The notes: generated from the sequence alone by a model not told the origin. 21,438 bases of DNA from Deltaproteobacteria bacterium (GCA_009668925.1 SBEK01000053.1:1-21438), one strand, 5' to 3'. Positions 1-8,171 are shown, numbered from the stretch's first letter. Numbers and translations are program-made.

Positions 1-32
1 AATCTATGATCTCTAAAGCAACGTTTGCGCCG

Positions 33-59
33 CGCCCCTGCTCACCAGGAAGCGGGGCG
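33..59 (-). terminator. Stem-loop just after the amidase gene (possible terminator)
   Basis: Inverted repeat CGCCCC (33-38) with GGGGCG (54-59), extended by GCT/AGC around an 8-nt loop and one bulged base. It begins about 10 nt beyond the amidase stop in the direction of transcription. No T-run follows it on the - strand, so intrinsic termination is doubtful. It may instead be a 3' protective hairpin. Confidence 0.35.
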
Positions 60-68
60 GTCTCCGCC

Positions 69-1484
69 TCAGGCGCAGACGGGGGGAAGCCGATTCTTCC
101 AGGGTCTCGCCTTCTCCAGCTGGGCCGCCAGGCGAAACAGCGTCGCCTCGTCGCCGAACCGGCCGACAAAATGAACGCCCACGGGCAATCCGTCCCCGTT
201 CCAGAAAAGCGGGACCGACATGGCGGGCTGTCCCGTCGCGTTGGCGAGCGGTGTGAAGACCGCGTACGTTCCTGCTTCGATGAAGCCCGCAACCGGATTG
301 TCCGGCTGCGCATCGAACGAGCCCAGCGGCAGGGGCGGTTTCGCCAAAGTCGGCATCAGCCAGGCATCATATTTTTCGAAGAAAGCGGCGACGGAGCGCG
401 CGGCGCGCTGCAGCGTCTGCTGGGCAATCAGGTAGTCCGCGGCGTCGTTGGCCTTGCTCAATTCACACAGCCCCCAGGTCAGGGGCTCTACCTGTTCTTT
501 TTTGAGTCTGAGCATCCTGACCAGCGAAGCAATGCTCGCGCACCACATCACCCCGAAGGCCCGCGAAACGGCATCCCGGTCAATGCGGGGAAACGCCTCT
601 TCCACGGTATGCCCGAGGCTGGCGCACAATTTTGCGGCATCCTGCGCGGCGCGGATACAGTCCGGATGGACGGCGACGCCTCCGGGAAGTTCCGCGGTAA
701 AGGCAATGCGCAGCCGTCCCGGATCCGTGTCCGCCTCCCGCACGAACGGCCGTTCAACAGGCGGCGCCCAGTAGGGGTCTCCCGGCAGGCTGCCGGCCGT
801 TGCGTCAAGCAACGCCGCACTGTCCCGGACCGAAATCGTGAGGGCATGCTCCGAGATCAAGCCGCTGACCAGATCGCCCACGTCAGGCGCCATCGTAATC
901 CTGGCCCGGGTCGGCTTCAGTCCGAAAACGCCGCAGCAGGAGGCCGGGATCCGGATCGAGCCGCCGCCGTCGCTGCCGTGGGCCATGGGCACCATGCGGG
1001 CGGCAACCGCCGCCGCCGATCCGCCGCTGGAGCCGCCTGCCGAATAAGCCGTGTTCCAGGGATTTCTGGTCGGGCCATAGAACTCGGGCTCGGTGGTCGG
1101 AAGAATGCCGAATTCCGGCAGATTGGTCTTGCCGATAACAATGAGGCCGGCCTTTTTGTATCGCGAGACGAGTTCGCTGTCATGATCGGGAATAAAATTC
1201 TGGAAGGCGCGTGCGCCCAGCGTCATGCGGGCGCCGGCGTATGCAGTGAGGACATCCTTCAGCAGAAACGGGACGCCGGTAAAGGGGCCGTCGGGAAGAG
1301 CTGACCGACAGGCGTAAGCTGCCAGATCATACATGGGAGTCACGACCGCGTTAAGAACAGGATTGAGCTTTTCGAGGCGGCTAATGGCGTCTTCGAGCAG
1401 TTCGAGGGGCGTGATCTCCTTTTTCCGGACGAGCGCGGCCAGTGCCGTGGCATCCTGATATTTCAACTCCTCTGACATCGCCAT
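69..1484 (-). CDS. Amidase signature family protein (GatA-like amidohydrolase)
   Basis: 471-aa amidase-signature enzyme, expected to hydrolyse an amide bond in the cytoplasm; the substrate is not deducible. The Ser-cisSer-Lys triad is visible: Lys76 in FLLKDV, Ser152 in the GGSSGGS motif, and nucleophile Ser176 in [13 protein letters not shown]. The 24-residue spacing between the serines fits the family. Length is normal for a stand-alone amidase and for GatA. No GatB or GatC gene lies nearby, so a general amidase or a 6-aminohexanoate/indoleacetamide-type hydrolase is more likely than the tRNA amidotransferase subunit. The start at 1484 has AAGGAGG six nt upstream; a second ATG two codons later is possible. 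It follows the acyl-CoA synthetase gene by 108 nt but has its own good promoter at 1529-1557, so it can be transcribed alone. Confidence 0.9.
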   Translation of the reverse strand: MAMSEELKYQDATALAALVRKKEITPLELLEDAISRLEKLNPVLNAVVTPMYDLAAYACRSALPDGPFTGVPFLLKDVLTAYAGARMTLGARAFQNFIPDHDSELVSRYKKAGLIVIGKTNLPEFGILPTTEPEFYGPTRNPWNTAYSAGGSSGGSAAAVAARMVPMAHGSDGGGSIRIPASCCGVFGLKPTRARITMAPDVGDLVSGLISEHALTISVRDSAALLDATAGSLPGDPYWAPPVERPFVREADTDPGRLRIAFTAELPGGVAVHPDCIRAAQDAAKLCASLGHTVEEAFPRIDRDAVSRAFGVMWCASIASLVRMLRLKKEQVEPLTWGLCELSKANDAADYLIAQQTLQRAARSVAAFFEKYDAWLMPTLAKPPLPLGSFDAQPDNPVAGFIEAGTYAVFTPLANATGQPAMSVPLFWNGDGLPVGVHFVGRFGDEATLFRLAAQLEKARPWKNRLPPVCA

Positions 1485-1528
1485 GCTATTCCTCCTTGTT
1501 TGATGGAAACGTGCGCCGGACGGGTCGG

Positions 1529-1557
1529 AGTATAGGAAAGCCGTTTTTACCCGTCAA
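1529..1557 (-). promoter_or_regulatory. Sigma70-type promoter of the amidase gene
   Basis: On the - strand, TTGACG (1552-1557), a 17-nt spacer and TATACT (1529-1534). Both boxes are near consensus. The predicted transcript starts near 1522, giving a leader of about 38 nt with the AAGGAGG site at its end. Confidence 0.75.
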
Positions 1558-1592
1558 GGACTATTTGGCAGCGGCAGATCCGGACGCCGAAT

Positions 1593-3032
1593 TTATCCGG
1601 ATGCGCCGGCAAAACGGCGGCAGTACCGCTCGAAGCGAACCAGAGCGCCGATCGCCCTTTCAAAGGACGGAAAGGCCGGAATCCCCGCTTCACAGAAGCG
1701 GCTCCGGAGCGCCGACCCTTTTTGCAGGAGTTCAGGATCGCCGCCGTCATAATCGACGGTAAAGACCGTGGGTTTGGCCTTTTTGTGCGTCTTGATGAAA
1801 TCGACGATGCCCGGAACGGGATCCTCGGCCAGGTCCGGACTGTGGAAAGCAATGCGGGGAATCAGGCGGTCCGCGATCACCATGTGAATGCCTTCGTCCT
1901 CATAGGCCGCGTCGAGCACTTCAAAAAGGTAATCGGACTTCAGATAGGTCGCCCAGAAATCGAGCGGGTTCCCCGCGATGCTGCCGGCCACCGGGACGAA
2001 CGGACGAATCCGGTCCATCCCGGTTCTTCCGAGCGCCGGCACATCCAGGCCCGCCCGGATGCACGAGTCGGAAAAGATCACACTGTTCCCGCCGCCGCCG
2101 CCGATAATAAAAACGCCCTTCCCCCGGGTTCTCGGCAGAAGCGAAAAGGCCAGGCAGGCGTCCACCCACTCATTCATATTGGTGACGGGAACGATTCCGG
2201 TCTGATCGAAAACCGCCTTCCAGATCTTCTGATCGCCGGCCATGCGTCCCGTATGGGACGCCACCGTCGCCGCGCCCTGCCTGGATTCGCCGCCTTTGAG
2301 CATGATGATGGGCTTCGCGGCCGACATGCCGCGGGCGATATCAAAGAAGCGCCGGCCGTCCCGGATGCTCTCCAGATAGACGGCAATCAGGCCGATGTCG
2401 GGATCGCCGGCCATGAATTCCAGAAAATCCGGGCTGTCCAATACGGCGGCATTGCCGATGCTCGCCGCCTTGCTCACCCCGACGCCCAGTGAACAAACGT
2501 ATTCCGTAAACCGCTGTGTCACGCCGCCGCTTTGCGAAATGACCCCCAACCTCCCGTCGCGGCCCGGCACGGCGCCCCAGGCCGTGAGGCGACTTACCGG
2601 ACTGTACGGCCCCATGCAGTTGGGTCCGATGATTAAGAGATGATGCTGCGAGGCGATGCCGGCAATTCTTTCTTCCAGCCGCCGCCCTTCTTCCGTGCCG
2701 ATCTCGCTGAAGCCCGCGGTGAGAATGTGAATGAAACGGGCGCCCGCCGCCGCGCATTCTTCGAGCACGGAGGGCACCAGATCCGCGCGGACCGCAATCG
2801 TCACCAGATCCGGCACTTCGGGCAGAGCCGCGAGCGACGGATAGGTTTTAACGCCCAGCACCTCCGGCGTTTTCGGATTGATCGGGTAAAGGCGGCCGGC
2901 ATATCCCGCGCGAAGCCAGTGATCGAGGAAGCTGGTGCCTCCAAAGGTGGTGTTTTCCCGCGACACGCCGATGACGGCGATGCTCGCGGGTTTGAAAAAC
3001 CGCTCCAACTCGCGGGTTTGAAAACGCGGCAT
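1593..3032 (-). CDS. NDP-forming acyl-CoA synthetase, alpha-type (CoA-binding and ligase domains, no ATP-grasp)
   Basis: 479-aa protein resembling the alpha part of ADP-forming acetyl/acyl-CoA synthetases and succinyl-CoA ligases. These enzymes interconvert acyl-CoA + ADP + Pi with acid + CoA + ATP. An N-terminal CoA-binding Rossmann domain (about 10-140: PASIAVIG, YPINPK, GPNCMGPYSP) is followed by flavodoxin-like ligase domains. The phosphorylatable His is probably His260 in ASHTGRMAG. The protein ends where the ATP-grasp (beta) part of one-piece enzymes would begin, and no beta gene is present in the window. The start at 3032 is chosen because AGGGGTGA lies just upstream and the CoA-binding domain begins there. 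The frame stays open further upstream, but that extension overlaps the flavin reductase gene and looks non-coding. The gap to the upstream gene is 4 nt, so the two are co-transcribed. Confidence 0.88.
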   Translation of the reverse strand: MPRFQTRELERFFKPASIAVIGVSRENTTFGGTSFLDHWLRAGYAGRLYPINPKTPEVLGVKTYPSLAALPEVPDLVTIAVRADLVPSVLEECAAAGARFIHILTAGFSEIGTEEGRRLEERIAGIASQHHLLIIGPNCMGPYSPVSRLTAWGAVPGRDGRLGVISQSGGVTQRFTEYVCSLGVGVSKAASIGNAAVLDSPDFLEFMAGDPDIGLIAVYLESIRDGRRFFDIARGMSAAKPIIMLKGGESRQGAATVASHTGRMAGDQKIWKAVFDQTGIVPVTNMNEWVDACLAFSLLPRTRGKGVFIIGGGGGNSVIFSDSCIRAGLDVPALGRTGMDRIRPFVPVAGSIAGNPLDFWATYLKSDYLFEVLDAAYEDEGIHMVIADRLIPRIAFHSPDLAEDPVPGIVDFIKTHKKAKPTVFTVDYDGGDPELLQKGSALRSRFCEAGIPAFPSFERAIGALVRFERYCRRFAGASG

Positions 3033-3036
3033 GGCT

Positions 3037-3543
3037 TCACCCCTGTTCAATTTCATAGCAGGCCAGAACTTCGCCGAAGTAAAGCGTATGATAATCCTTC
3101 TGCGGATAGAGGACCTGATCATAGTGCCGGTCGAGATGAACCGGATCCATCGCCTGTTTGAAAACGATTTTGCATTCCAGATGAATTCCCACAACCTTGA
3201 TGATCGGCGAGGCGACGCACTGTCCGTCCGCCGTCTCAAGCTTGCAGGCCTGGAATTTGTCCACGTTCCGGCCCGATTGCGTTCCGCAAAAATCCGTTTC
3301 CCTGCGCATATCGAGAGCCGGGATCGAGACGGTAAAATCGGCGGCCTTTTCGATGATCTCAAAGGTGTAACGCGAATCGCGCACCGCCACCATCATGATC
3401 GGCTTCTGCCAGATAAAACCGAACGTCGCCCAGCCGATCGTCATCGTATTTTTCACGTCGCCGGCCTTAACCGTCAGGAATGCGCCCTTCTTGATTTTGC
3501 GGATGGCCTCCTCCGCGACACTCATATACTTGATATCTTTCAT
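3037..3543 (-). CDS. Flavin reductase-like (flavoredoxin-type) FMN-binding protein
   Basis: 168-aa protein of the flavin-reductase-like split-barrel family. Members bind FMN and pass electrons from NAD(P)H or ferredoxin/rubredoxin partners. The N-terminal part (KGAFLTVKAGDVKNTMTIGW, then PIMMVAVRDSRYTFEII and FTVSIPA) matches the usual layout of such proteins, including Desulfovibrio flavoredoxin. The size is typical. GGAGG lies 5 nt before the ATG at 3543. It is first in a tight pair with the alpha-type acyl-CoA synthetase 4 nt downstream, which hints that it serves an anaerobic acyl-CoA pathway; that link is inference. A possible TTGACA-based promoter lies about 85-110 nt upstream. Confidence 0.85.
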   Translation of the reverse strand: MKDIKYMSVAEEAIRKIKKGAFLTVKAGDVKNTMTIGWATFGFIWQKPIMMVAVRDSRYTFEIIEKAADFTVSIPALDMRRETDFCGTQSGRNVDKFQACKLETADGQCVASPIIKVVGIHLECKIVFKQAMDPVHLDRHYDQVLYPQKDYHTLYFGEVLACYEIEQG

Positions 3544-3626
3544 AACACCCTCCGGGGATGGATTTTTGTTTTACGTGCGGGGCTCGATTTCCTGCGGACG
3601 CTTGCACACCGCCCGCCGGATGTTTA

Positions 3627-3654
3627 AGACTAACAGCGATCCACCTGATGTCAA
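3627..3654 (-). promoter_or_regulatory. Possible promoter of the flavin reductase / acyl-CoA synthetase operon
   Basis: A perfect TTGACA (3649-3654) is followed after 16 nt by TAGTCT (3627-3632), a weak -10 box. It would give a leader of roughly 75 nt. The -35 is convincing; the -10 is not. Confidence 0.45.
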
Positions 3655-3808
3655 GAGAGAAATTGCGTCCGCCTCCCGGCGCCGCTGCCTGTCTCCGGCG
3701 ACGCGGACACCGGCATCCGGCGCGGGAATCGGAGCGCCGCCGTCTTGAATAGCCCCGGAGCGTGCTTAAATTGAAAAGCGGGCGACAGCGGAATTCGGAC
3801 CGGACCTG

Positions 3809-3817
3809 TGGTACAAT
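3809..3817 (+). promoter_or_regulatory. Possible extended -10 promoter of the RNase Z-like gene
   Basis: TGGTACAAT reads as an extended -10 (TG-n-TACAAT). No good -35 stands 17 nt upstream, which extended -10 promoters can tolerate. It would leave a leader of about 100 nt before the ATG at 3923. Confidence 0.35.
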
Positions 3818-3922
3818 CACCTTGAGGCAGACAAGTCCCGGCGCGCGCTCTTTCATTGATCCGCATCGCCTCTTCCTTAAGCTGCTTAAAACCGAAATGA
3901 TCGGCTCACGGAGATATGCATC

Positions 3923-4948
3923 ATGTTCACGGCCTTCTTAATCAACGATCCGTCGGGGGATCCGGGTGTGTACCTGGAGCTTAAATACCGCCGGGAAGCC
4001 TGCCTGTTTGACCTGGGCGATATTCAGCGTCTGCCGCCCCGGCAAATTCGCAAATTGAGGTATGTCTTCGTTTCGCACACCCACATGGATCATTTCATCG
4101 GTTTCGACCATCTTTTGCGCATCTGTCTGGGACGCGATCAGCACCTTTCTCTTTTCGGCCCGCCGGGATTCCTCGCCAACGTGGAGAGCAAGTTCGGAGC
4201 CTACACGTGGAACCTGGTCCGGAATTACACCAACGATTTTGAACTGGCCGCGACCGAAGTGCACGAGGACCACCGCGTCACCCGGTATTACCGCTGCCGT
4301 AACGGTTTTGCGCCGGAAGATGAAGAAGTCGGCGCCGGCGCCGCTGCGCAGCTCGTCGAGGAAGACGCCTTCGTGGTCCGCACGGCCTTTCTCGACCACA
4401 GCATTCCCTGCCTGGCCTTCAGCTTCGAAGAAAAGACGCGCCTGAACATCAAAAGCAATGTCTTGAGAGACATGGGCCTCCCCGCGGGCGCCTGGCTCGC
4501 CTCGTTAAAAGAACAGATCTTGCAAAACGAACCGCCAGACGCGCCGGTGCGCATCTGGTGGAAAAATAAAGAAGGCGGTGTGGACGAAAAATTCGTGCCG
4601 CTTGGCACACTGGAAAAGGCAGCGGTAAAAGTTACCCCCGGACAAAAAGTGAGCTACATTACCGACGCCGTCTGGAATGATGCGAATATCGAAAAGATGG
4701 TGGATCTGGCCCGGGGAGCCGAGCTGCTGTTCATCGAAGCCCCTTTCCTTGACGAGGATGCCGAGACGGCGGCCCGCAAGCATCACCTCACCGCCCGCCA
4801 GGCAGGAACTCTGGCCTCGCTGGCCGGCGCCAGGCGCCTGCGCATTTTTCATTTTTCACCGAAGTACAAGGGGATGGAGGAAGCCCTGCAGGAAGAGGCC
4901 GCCGGCGCCTTTCAAAAACCGGAGGCGTCTTCATCAGCCGATCGATGA
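3923..4948 (+). CDS. RNase Z-like metallo-beta-lactamase fold hydrolase
   Basis: 341-aa MBL-fold protein. The zinc motif HTHMDH (about residues 53-58) matches the HxHxDH signature. Further metal-ligand regions follow in RNase Z order: LDHSIPCLAFSFEEK, then a GLPAG...L segment, then SYITDAVWND (bridging Asp), KHHLTARQAG and IFHFSPKY. This series, especially the DHSIP...EEK block, is typical of the RNase Z/ElaC branch, which trims tRNA 3' ends. The central region (about 110-135) is divergent and acidic, so phosphodiesterase or lactonase activity on another substrate is possible. CGGAGAT lies about 7 nt before the ATG; another ATG at 3916 is out of frame. It is the only + strand gene in this part, convergent with the alpha/beta hydrolase gene. 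Confidence 0.82.
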   Translation: MFTAFLINDPSGDPGVYLELKYRREACLFDLGDIQRLPPRQIRKLRYVFVSHTHMDHFIGFDHLLRICLGRDQHLSLFGPPGFLANVESKFGAYTWNLVRNYTNDFELAATEVHEDHRVTRYYRCRNGFAPEDEEVGAGAAAQLVEEDAFVVRTAFLDHSIPCLAFSFEEKTRLNIKSNVLRDMGLPAGAWLASLKEQILQNEPPDAPVRIWWKNKEGGVDEKFVPLGTLEKAAVKVTPGQKVSYITDAVWNDANIEKMVDLARGAELLFIEAPFLDEDAETAARKHHLTARQAGTLASLAGARRLRIFHFSPKYKGMEEALQEEAAGAFQKPEASSSADR

Positions 4949-5016
4949 CCGTCCATTGCGCGATGCGGATTCATTCCGGTCTTGGGACATGCCGGTCATT
5001 TCGCCTTGTTCGTCGC

Positions 5017-5691
5017 CTACCGCTCGAGCCACCGAACACTTTGGCGCGCAATTCTTTCGTAGATCTCCGAGGTGGTGAGCCCGGAGGATTTCGGCACATT
5101 GAAGGAATGATCCGCGCCTTCGATCACCAACCATTGCGCCCTGGTTCCCAAATGTTTGAGGATCGGTTTCAGAAGGTCCAGATCGCACAGAGGATCGCGC
5201 GTCCCGGCAAAGAAAAGCATGGGGACCTTGATCTGATACAAATGCTGATCCCTCAGTTTCTCCTTGTTCCCCGCCGGATGAAGCGGATAGCCGAGGAAGA
5301 TGATCCCGCAGGCTTGGAGACTCCCGTGGGCCAGCATTTCCGAGGCCACTCTGCCGCCCATGGACTTTCCGGCGGCGAAGATTTTTTGGAGAGAATAACC
5401 TGCTTTGCTCTTGACGAAATCCCAAACCTGCCGCCAGGTCTCTTCCAGAATTTCCGGCCGGTCCGGCGCCCTCCGTCCCCGCTCTTTATACGGAAAATTG
5501 AATCTCACCGCCAGATAGCCGGCGTCCGCGAGCGTGTCGCAGAAAAATACAAGCAGCGGGTTATTCATATCATTTCCGGCGCCGTGAGCCACAATCACCG
5601 CCGTTTCGGGTTGGGTCCGGTCGGGAATGGACAAAACCGCGGAAACGGTTTGTGTTTCCGAAACAGAAATGGTGACGCGTTTTGATTTCAT
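5017..5691 (-). CDS. Alpha/beta hydrolase (dienelactone hydrolase / TEX30-KANL3-like)
   Basis: 224-aa single-domain serine hydrolase, probably cytoplasmic. The oxyanion region VAHGAGNDM, nucleophile elbow GKSMGGR (GxSxG), acid residue in AGTRDPLC and catalytic His in GADHSF appear in the correct order. The compact size and the HGAG...GKSMGGR pattern resemble the TEX30/KANL3-type alpha/beta hydrolases often annotated as dienelactone hydrolase-like; the substrate cannot be deduced. The start is set at 5691 (MKSKRVTISV) because GGAGGA lies 8 nt upstream and the first beta strand begins there; an upstream in-frame ATG at 5733 lacks a good site. It is last in line after the FmdE-family gene, separated by 153 nt, so it may be read through or have its own promoter. 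Confidence 0.85.
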   Translation of the reverse strand: MKSKRVTISVSETQTVSAVLSIPDRTQPETAVIVAHGAGNDMNNPLLVFFCDTLADAGYLAVRFNFPYKERGRRAPDRPEILEETWRQVWDFVKSKAGYSLQKIFAAGKSMGGRVASEMLAHGSLQACGIIFLGYPLHPAGNKEKLRDQHLYQIKVPMLFFAGTRDPLCDLDLLKPILKHLGTRAQWLVIEGADHSFNVPKSSGLTTSEIYERIARQSVRWLER

Positions 5692-5844
5692 AGGCAAATC
5701 CTCCGCGGGCGCTCTTTGTTCTATACTCCTCAAGGTAACCTGATGATCCCGGGCATCGAAATCAACAGGGATTCTTCAAAGGAAAGCTTCTTCTATCACC
5801 GGCCGGAGCAGGAGTGCCGTTTGGCTGCAGAGTCTGTCCGCCGT

Positions 5845-6474
5845 TTACGATCGCGGGAGCGCTTTTTGCGAGCAGGGAATGCAGATCAGCCCGGAGCGGG
5901 CCGACCTTCTCATCTTGGTGACCATGGTCATCTCGCCGCAGACGGCGCAGGGTTCGGACGGCGCCTGCGCCGCGTAGAGGATCTCTTCAAACGGCACACC
6001 GGCGGTTGTAAAAATTTCATCAAAGGGCCTGGACAGCAAATCGTCGATTTTCAGGCGCTTGAGATTTCGCCGGTCATTCTCCGTAGCGGTTCCGGCGGCA
6101 AGCGCCGCCTCCAGCCGGTCATATTCATGTTTATCTTCGCCCGCATAATCATAGCGCGACGTCCGGGAAAACCGATACGCCTGACGACCGGAGCGGCTCA
6201 GCACCGTGTAAACATTCTTTCCGTAATTTTGAATAATCAGATTGCCTTTGCCCGCTGAAGTCCCCAGCATGGTCTGCAGGGCATCAACGGCGCAGGAATC
6301 ATTTTCGCTGATGGCGACAACTTCTTCATCAACGGACCGCGCGATGTTCAGCAAGTGCATGGCCTCTTTGGCCACCCGGTAGCCATAGATGAGGCCGGGG
6401 CAAATGTGCCCGTGAAACGAAACACATCTCTTCAGATCTTCGGGCATCTCCGGTTTGTCTTTCTCGTTGGCCAT
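5845..6474 (-). CDS. FmdE-family protein with C-terminal zinc ribbon
   Basis: 209-aa protein of the FmdE family, named for a protein encoded with molybdenum formylmethanofuran dehydrogenase in methanogens. Its exact role in bacteria is unsettled. The signature FHGHICPGL (His21, His23, Cys25) sits near the N-terminus, and NDSCAVDALQ (Cys61) follows at the expected distance. The C-terminus has two CxxC pairs (Cys176/179 and Cys198/201) that form a likely zinc ribbon. No fmd or fwd genes are near, so a formylmethanofuran dehydrogenase is not implied; metal or cofactor handling is a guess. I prefer ATG 6474, preceded by GAGGGA, over a GTG five codons upstream. The gene lies 49 nt after the lipoprotein gene in the same operon. 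Confidence 0.85.
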   Translation of the reverse strand: MANEKDKPEMPEDLKRCVSFHGHICPGLIYGYRVAKEAMHLLNIARSVDEEVVAISENDSCAVDALQTMLGTSAGKGNLIIQNYGKNVYTVLSRSGRQAYRFSRTSRYDYAGEDKHEYDRLEAALAAGTATENDRRNLKRLKIDDLLSRPFDEIFTTAGVPFEEILYAAQAPSEPCAVCGEMTMVTKMRRSARSGLICIPCSQKALPRS

Positions 6475-6523
6475 AAATCCCTCTTTCACCTCTGAACAGG
6501 CTTACACCTCAGCCGATTTCACT

Positions 6524-7006
6524 CTACCAGCTGGAGGTGCTTTTGTCGATGCCGTCATGATCGCCGCGGCGCCACGACTGGTCGGGCAGAATGATCTGAA
6601 CTTTGTAGCGGCATTGCGGATCTTTGTCGTTTAGCCAGATAAAGGCCTGGTAGCCGATCTGCAAAGAAACGTAGCCTTGTGTATCTCCCCGGTCCCAGAT
6701 CGCGTAATGATCAAAATAAGTGTAGGCTTTCTTTTCCATCACGGGCAGATCATCAAGACTCCTGATGATCTCTTCGCGGGGGTAGTCCGTGCAAACGGTC
6801 GCCCGCCCGATCACGTGGACAATGCCGGCCAGTGTCCTGTCCGGCTGCCCTTCGGGGTTCGCAAGCCTGATGATGCGTTCATAACGGTCCTGCGGGACAT
6901 CCGCCACAAGCTGTTTTTGAATCATTGTGTGGCTGCAGCCCGTAAGCGAGAGAACAGCCATGCCGATCAAGGCTCGCCTGGCGATGTCTGTCAGCGTGTG
7001 ATTCAC
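6524..7006 (-). CDS. Small lipoprotein of unknown function
   Basis: 160-aa protein with a lipoprotein signal: two arginines at 10-11, a hydrophobic stretch, then the lipobox LTGC with the modified cysteine at residue 24. The mature part is rich in aromatic and charged residues (YTYFDHYAIWDRGD, YQAFIWLNDKD) and shows no domain I can name. Translation starts at GTG 7006, chosen because GGAGG stands exactly 6 nt upstream. It lies between the Fe-S protein gene (gap 40 nt) and the FmdE-family gene (gap 49 nt), so it is probably co-transcribed with both. The product is expected to be anchored to a membrane facing the periplasm. Confidence 0.8.
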   Translation of the reverse strand: MNHTLTDIARRALIGMAVLSLTGCSHTMIQKQLVADVPQDRYERIIRLANPEGQPDRTLAGIVHVIGRATVCTDYPREEIIRSLDDLPVMEKKAYTYFDHYAIWDRGDTQGYVSLQIGYQAFIWLNDKDPQCRYKVQIILPDQSWRRGDHDGIDKSTSSW

Positions 7007-7046
7007 CCCTCACCTCCGAAACATTCAACATGTCCTGCATTTTTCT

Positions 7047-8108
7047 TCAAGAACTGCGGCGCTGTTGATACATTGCCATGGCCGAGGCGAAGATATTCTT
7101 TTCCGGGACAAATTCATCTTCCTTTTCTTTACGGAAGACTTTAAGTGCTTCCATCGGACAATTGTAAGCGCAAACGCCGCAGCCGATGCAGCGATCGAGA
7201 TTCACATGGGCAACCTCATCGAGCGTGATCGCCCCCATGGGGCAGCTCTCCAGGCACAGTTCACAGCCGGTGCACGCCTCTTCGTCAACACGGGCGAAGA
7301 AGCTGCTGTTCACCACCTGAGACGGATTCGCTACCGCTTTGCACGCCCGGAGAGGCCCGCAGCAGCAATCGCAGCACATGCACAAGGCTTGGGGCTCCTG
7401 TGATGCACTGAACTGGCAGACCAGCCCGGCCAGTTTGCCTTTCTTCAGAATCAGCATCGCCTCCTCCTGCGATATGTAGCGCCCCAGCCCGTTTTCCACA
7501 AAGTAATGTGATCCGCCGCCGAAGTGAAAACAAACCTCGACGGGGTGGCGGCAGGGCTCGTCCAGCAGGCCTTTGATCCTCCGGCACATGCAGTCGGAGA
7601 TGGAAATAACCTTCGCGGACCGGATGGTTTCCTCGACGCTTTCGTAGGGCATCACCTGCGTATCGGGGGCCACCGTTTCCATGATGGGAATTGTGCGCAA
7701 ATCCCTGGTCGTCCCCTTCATCCAGGTGGACCGGTAAAGGAGCGGTTCGAATTCCTGATAGTCTCTGGCAAACTCGGGCGTCATGCGGTTCATCTGAAAT
7801 TCCACAATGCCCACCAGAAAGGCCGTCGCCATGTATTTGTATTTTCCTTCCCGTCCCGTGCGGAAGACCTGGCCCTTTTTGGACATCTCGAAGAGCTTTG
7901 GGCCGATTTCTTCCGCCGCGCCGCCGATCCGCGCCGCGATTTCCGCGGCGCTCTCCGGGACGGGTTGAAGCTGCATAAACATTTCCGCCTCATCGGGTGC
8001 GTAAATGTGTTTCAGAATTTTCAGTTCGATACCGGATTCGGTGTTCACGGGGAAGCGCTGAGGGAAGGTATCGAGAAATTCAGCCAGGCGCTGGTAGACG
8101 TCTTTCAC
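7047..8108 (-). CDS. Two-[4Fe-4S] ferredoxin-domain protein with extra cysteine cluster
   Basis: 353-aa cytoplasmic redox protein with 20 cysteines. The C-terminus carries two classical ferredoxin motifs: CTGCELCLESCP (Cys279/282/285/289) and CIGCGVCAYNCP (Cys307/310/313/317). Upstream is an unusual set: Cys173, Cys175, Cys186, Cys193, Cys231 and the run CMCCDCCCGP (six Cys in 243-250), then Cys256. These could bind a further Fe-S cluster. Residues about 25-95 look like a winged-helix-type domain (PESAAEIAARIG...KLFEMSKKGQVFRTG). Similar proteins are annotated only as 4Fe-4S ferredoxins. The start is GTG 8108, with AAGGAG 6-7 nt upstream. It heads an operon with the lipoprotein, FmdE-family and perhaps hydrolase genes. 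Electron transfer is likely; DNA binding is conjecture. Confidence 0.85.
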   Translation of the reverse strand: MKDVYQRLAEFLDTFPQRFPVNTESGIELKILKHIYAPDEAEMFMQLQPVPESAAEIAARIGGAAEEIGPKLFEMSKKGQVFRTGREGKYKYMATAFLVGIVEFQMNRMTPEFARDYQEFEPLLYRSTWMKGTTRDLRTIPIMETVAPDTQVMPYESVEETIRSAKVISISDCMCRRIKGLLDEPCRHPVEVCFHFGGGSHYFVENGLGRYISQEEAMLILKKGKLAGLVCQFSASQEPQALCMCCDCCCGPLRACKAVANPSQVVNSSFFARVDEEACTGCELCLESCPMGAITLDEVAHVNLDRCIGCGVCAYNCPMEALKVFRKEKEDEFVPEKNIFASAMAMYQQRRSS

Positions 8109-8142
8109 GTGAGGACTCCTTTTCTTTTAAGATGATAATGAG

Positions 8143-8171
8143 AGTATACATCATGGCGATCACTGCCCCAA
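8143..8171 (-). promoter_or_regulatory. Possible sigma70 promoter of the Fe-S/lipoprotein/FmdE operon
   Basis: TTGGGG (8166-8171), a 17-nt spacer and TATACT (8143-8148) on the - strand. The -10 is strong, the -35 weak. The leader would be about 30 nt to the GTG at 8108. A weak -35 suggests dependence on an activator, which I cannot identify. Confidence 0.5.

Larger units (their letters stand above)
3544..3922. other. Divergent intergenic region, 379 nt, non-coding
   Basis: Spacer between the flavin reductase gene (-) and the RNase Z-like gene (+). I see no convincing gene. It holds a promoter candidate for each side. There is also an imperfect GC-rich inverted repeat around 3688-3713 (8 of 10 arm positions pair) of unknown role. 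Confidence 0.6.

Noticed and set aside
6..1304. Long open frame of 432 codons on the + strand
   Set aside because: It lies antisense to the amidase gene, which has full catalytic motifs and a strong ribosome site. The + strand product is Arg/Gly-rich and has no family features; such shadows are normal in GC-rich DNA.
3033..3362. N-terminal extension of the first acyl-CoA synthetase
   Set aside because: The open frame continues upstream, but the extra 110 residues are Arg/Ser-rich, overlap the flavin reductase gene and are not needed for the CoA-binding domain, which begins after the ATG at 3032.
3771..3817. TTGAAA paired with TACAAT as a promoter
   Set aside because: The boxes are 35 nt apart, too far for one sigma70 promoter; only the extended -10 reading is kept.
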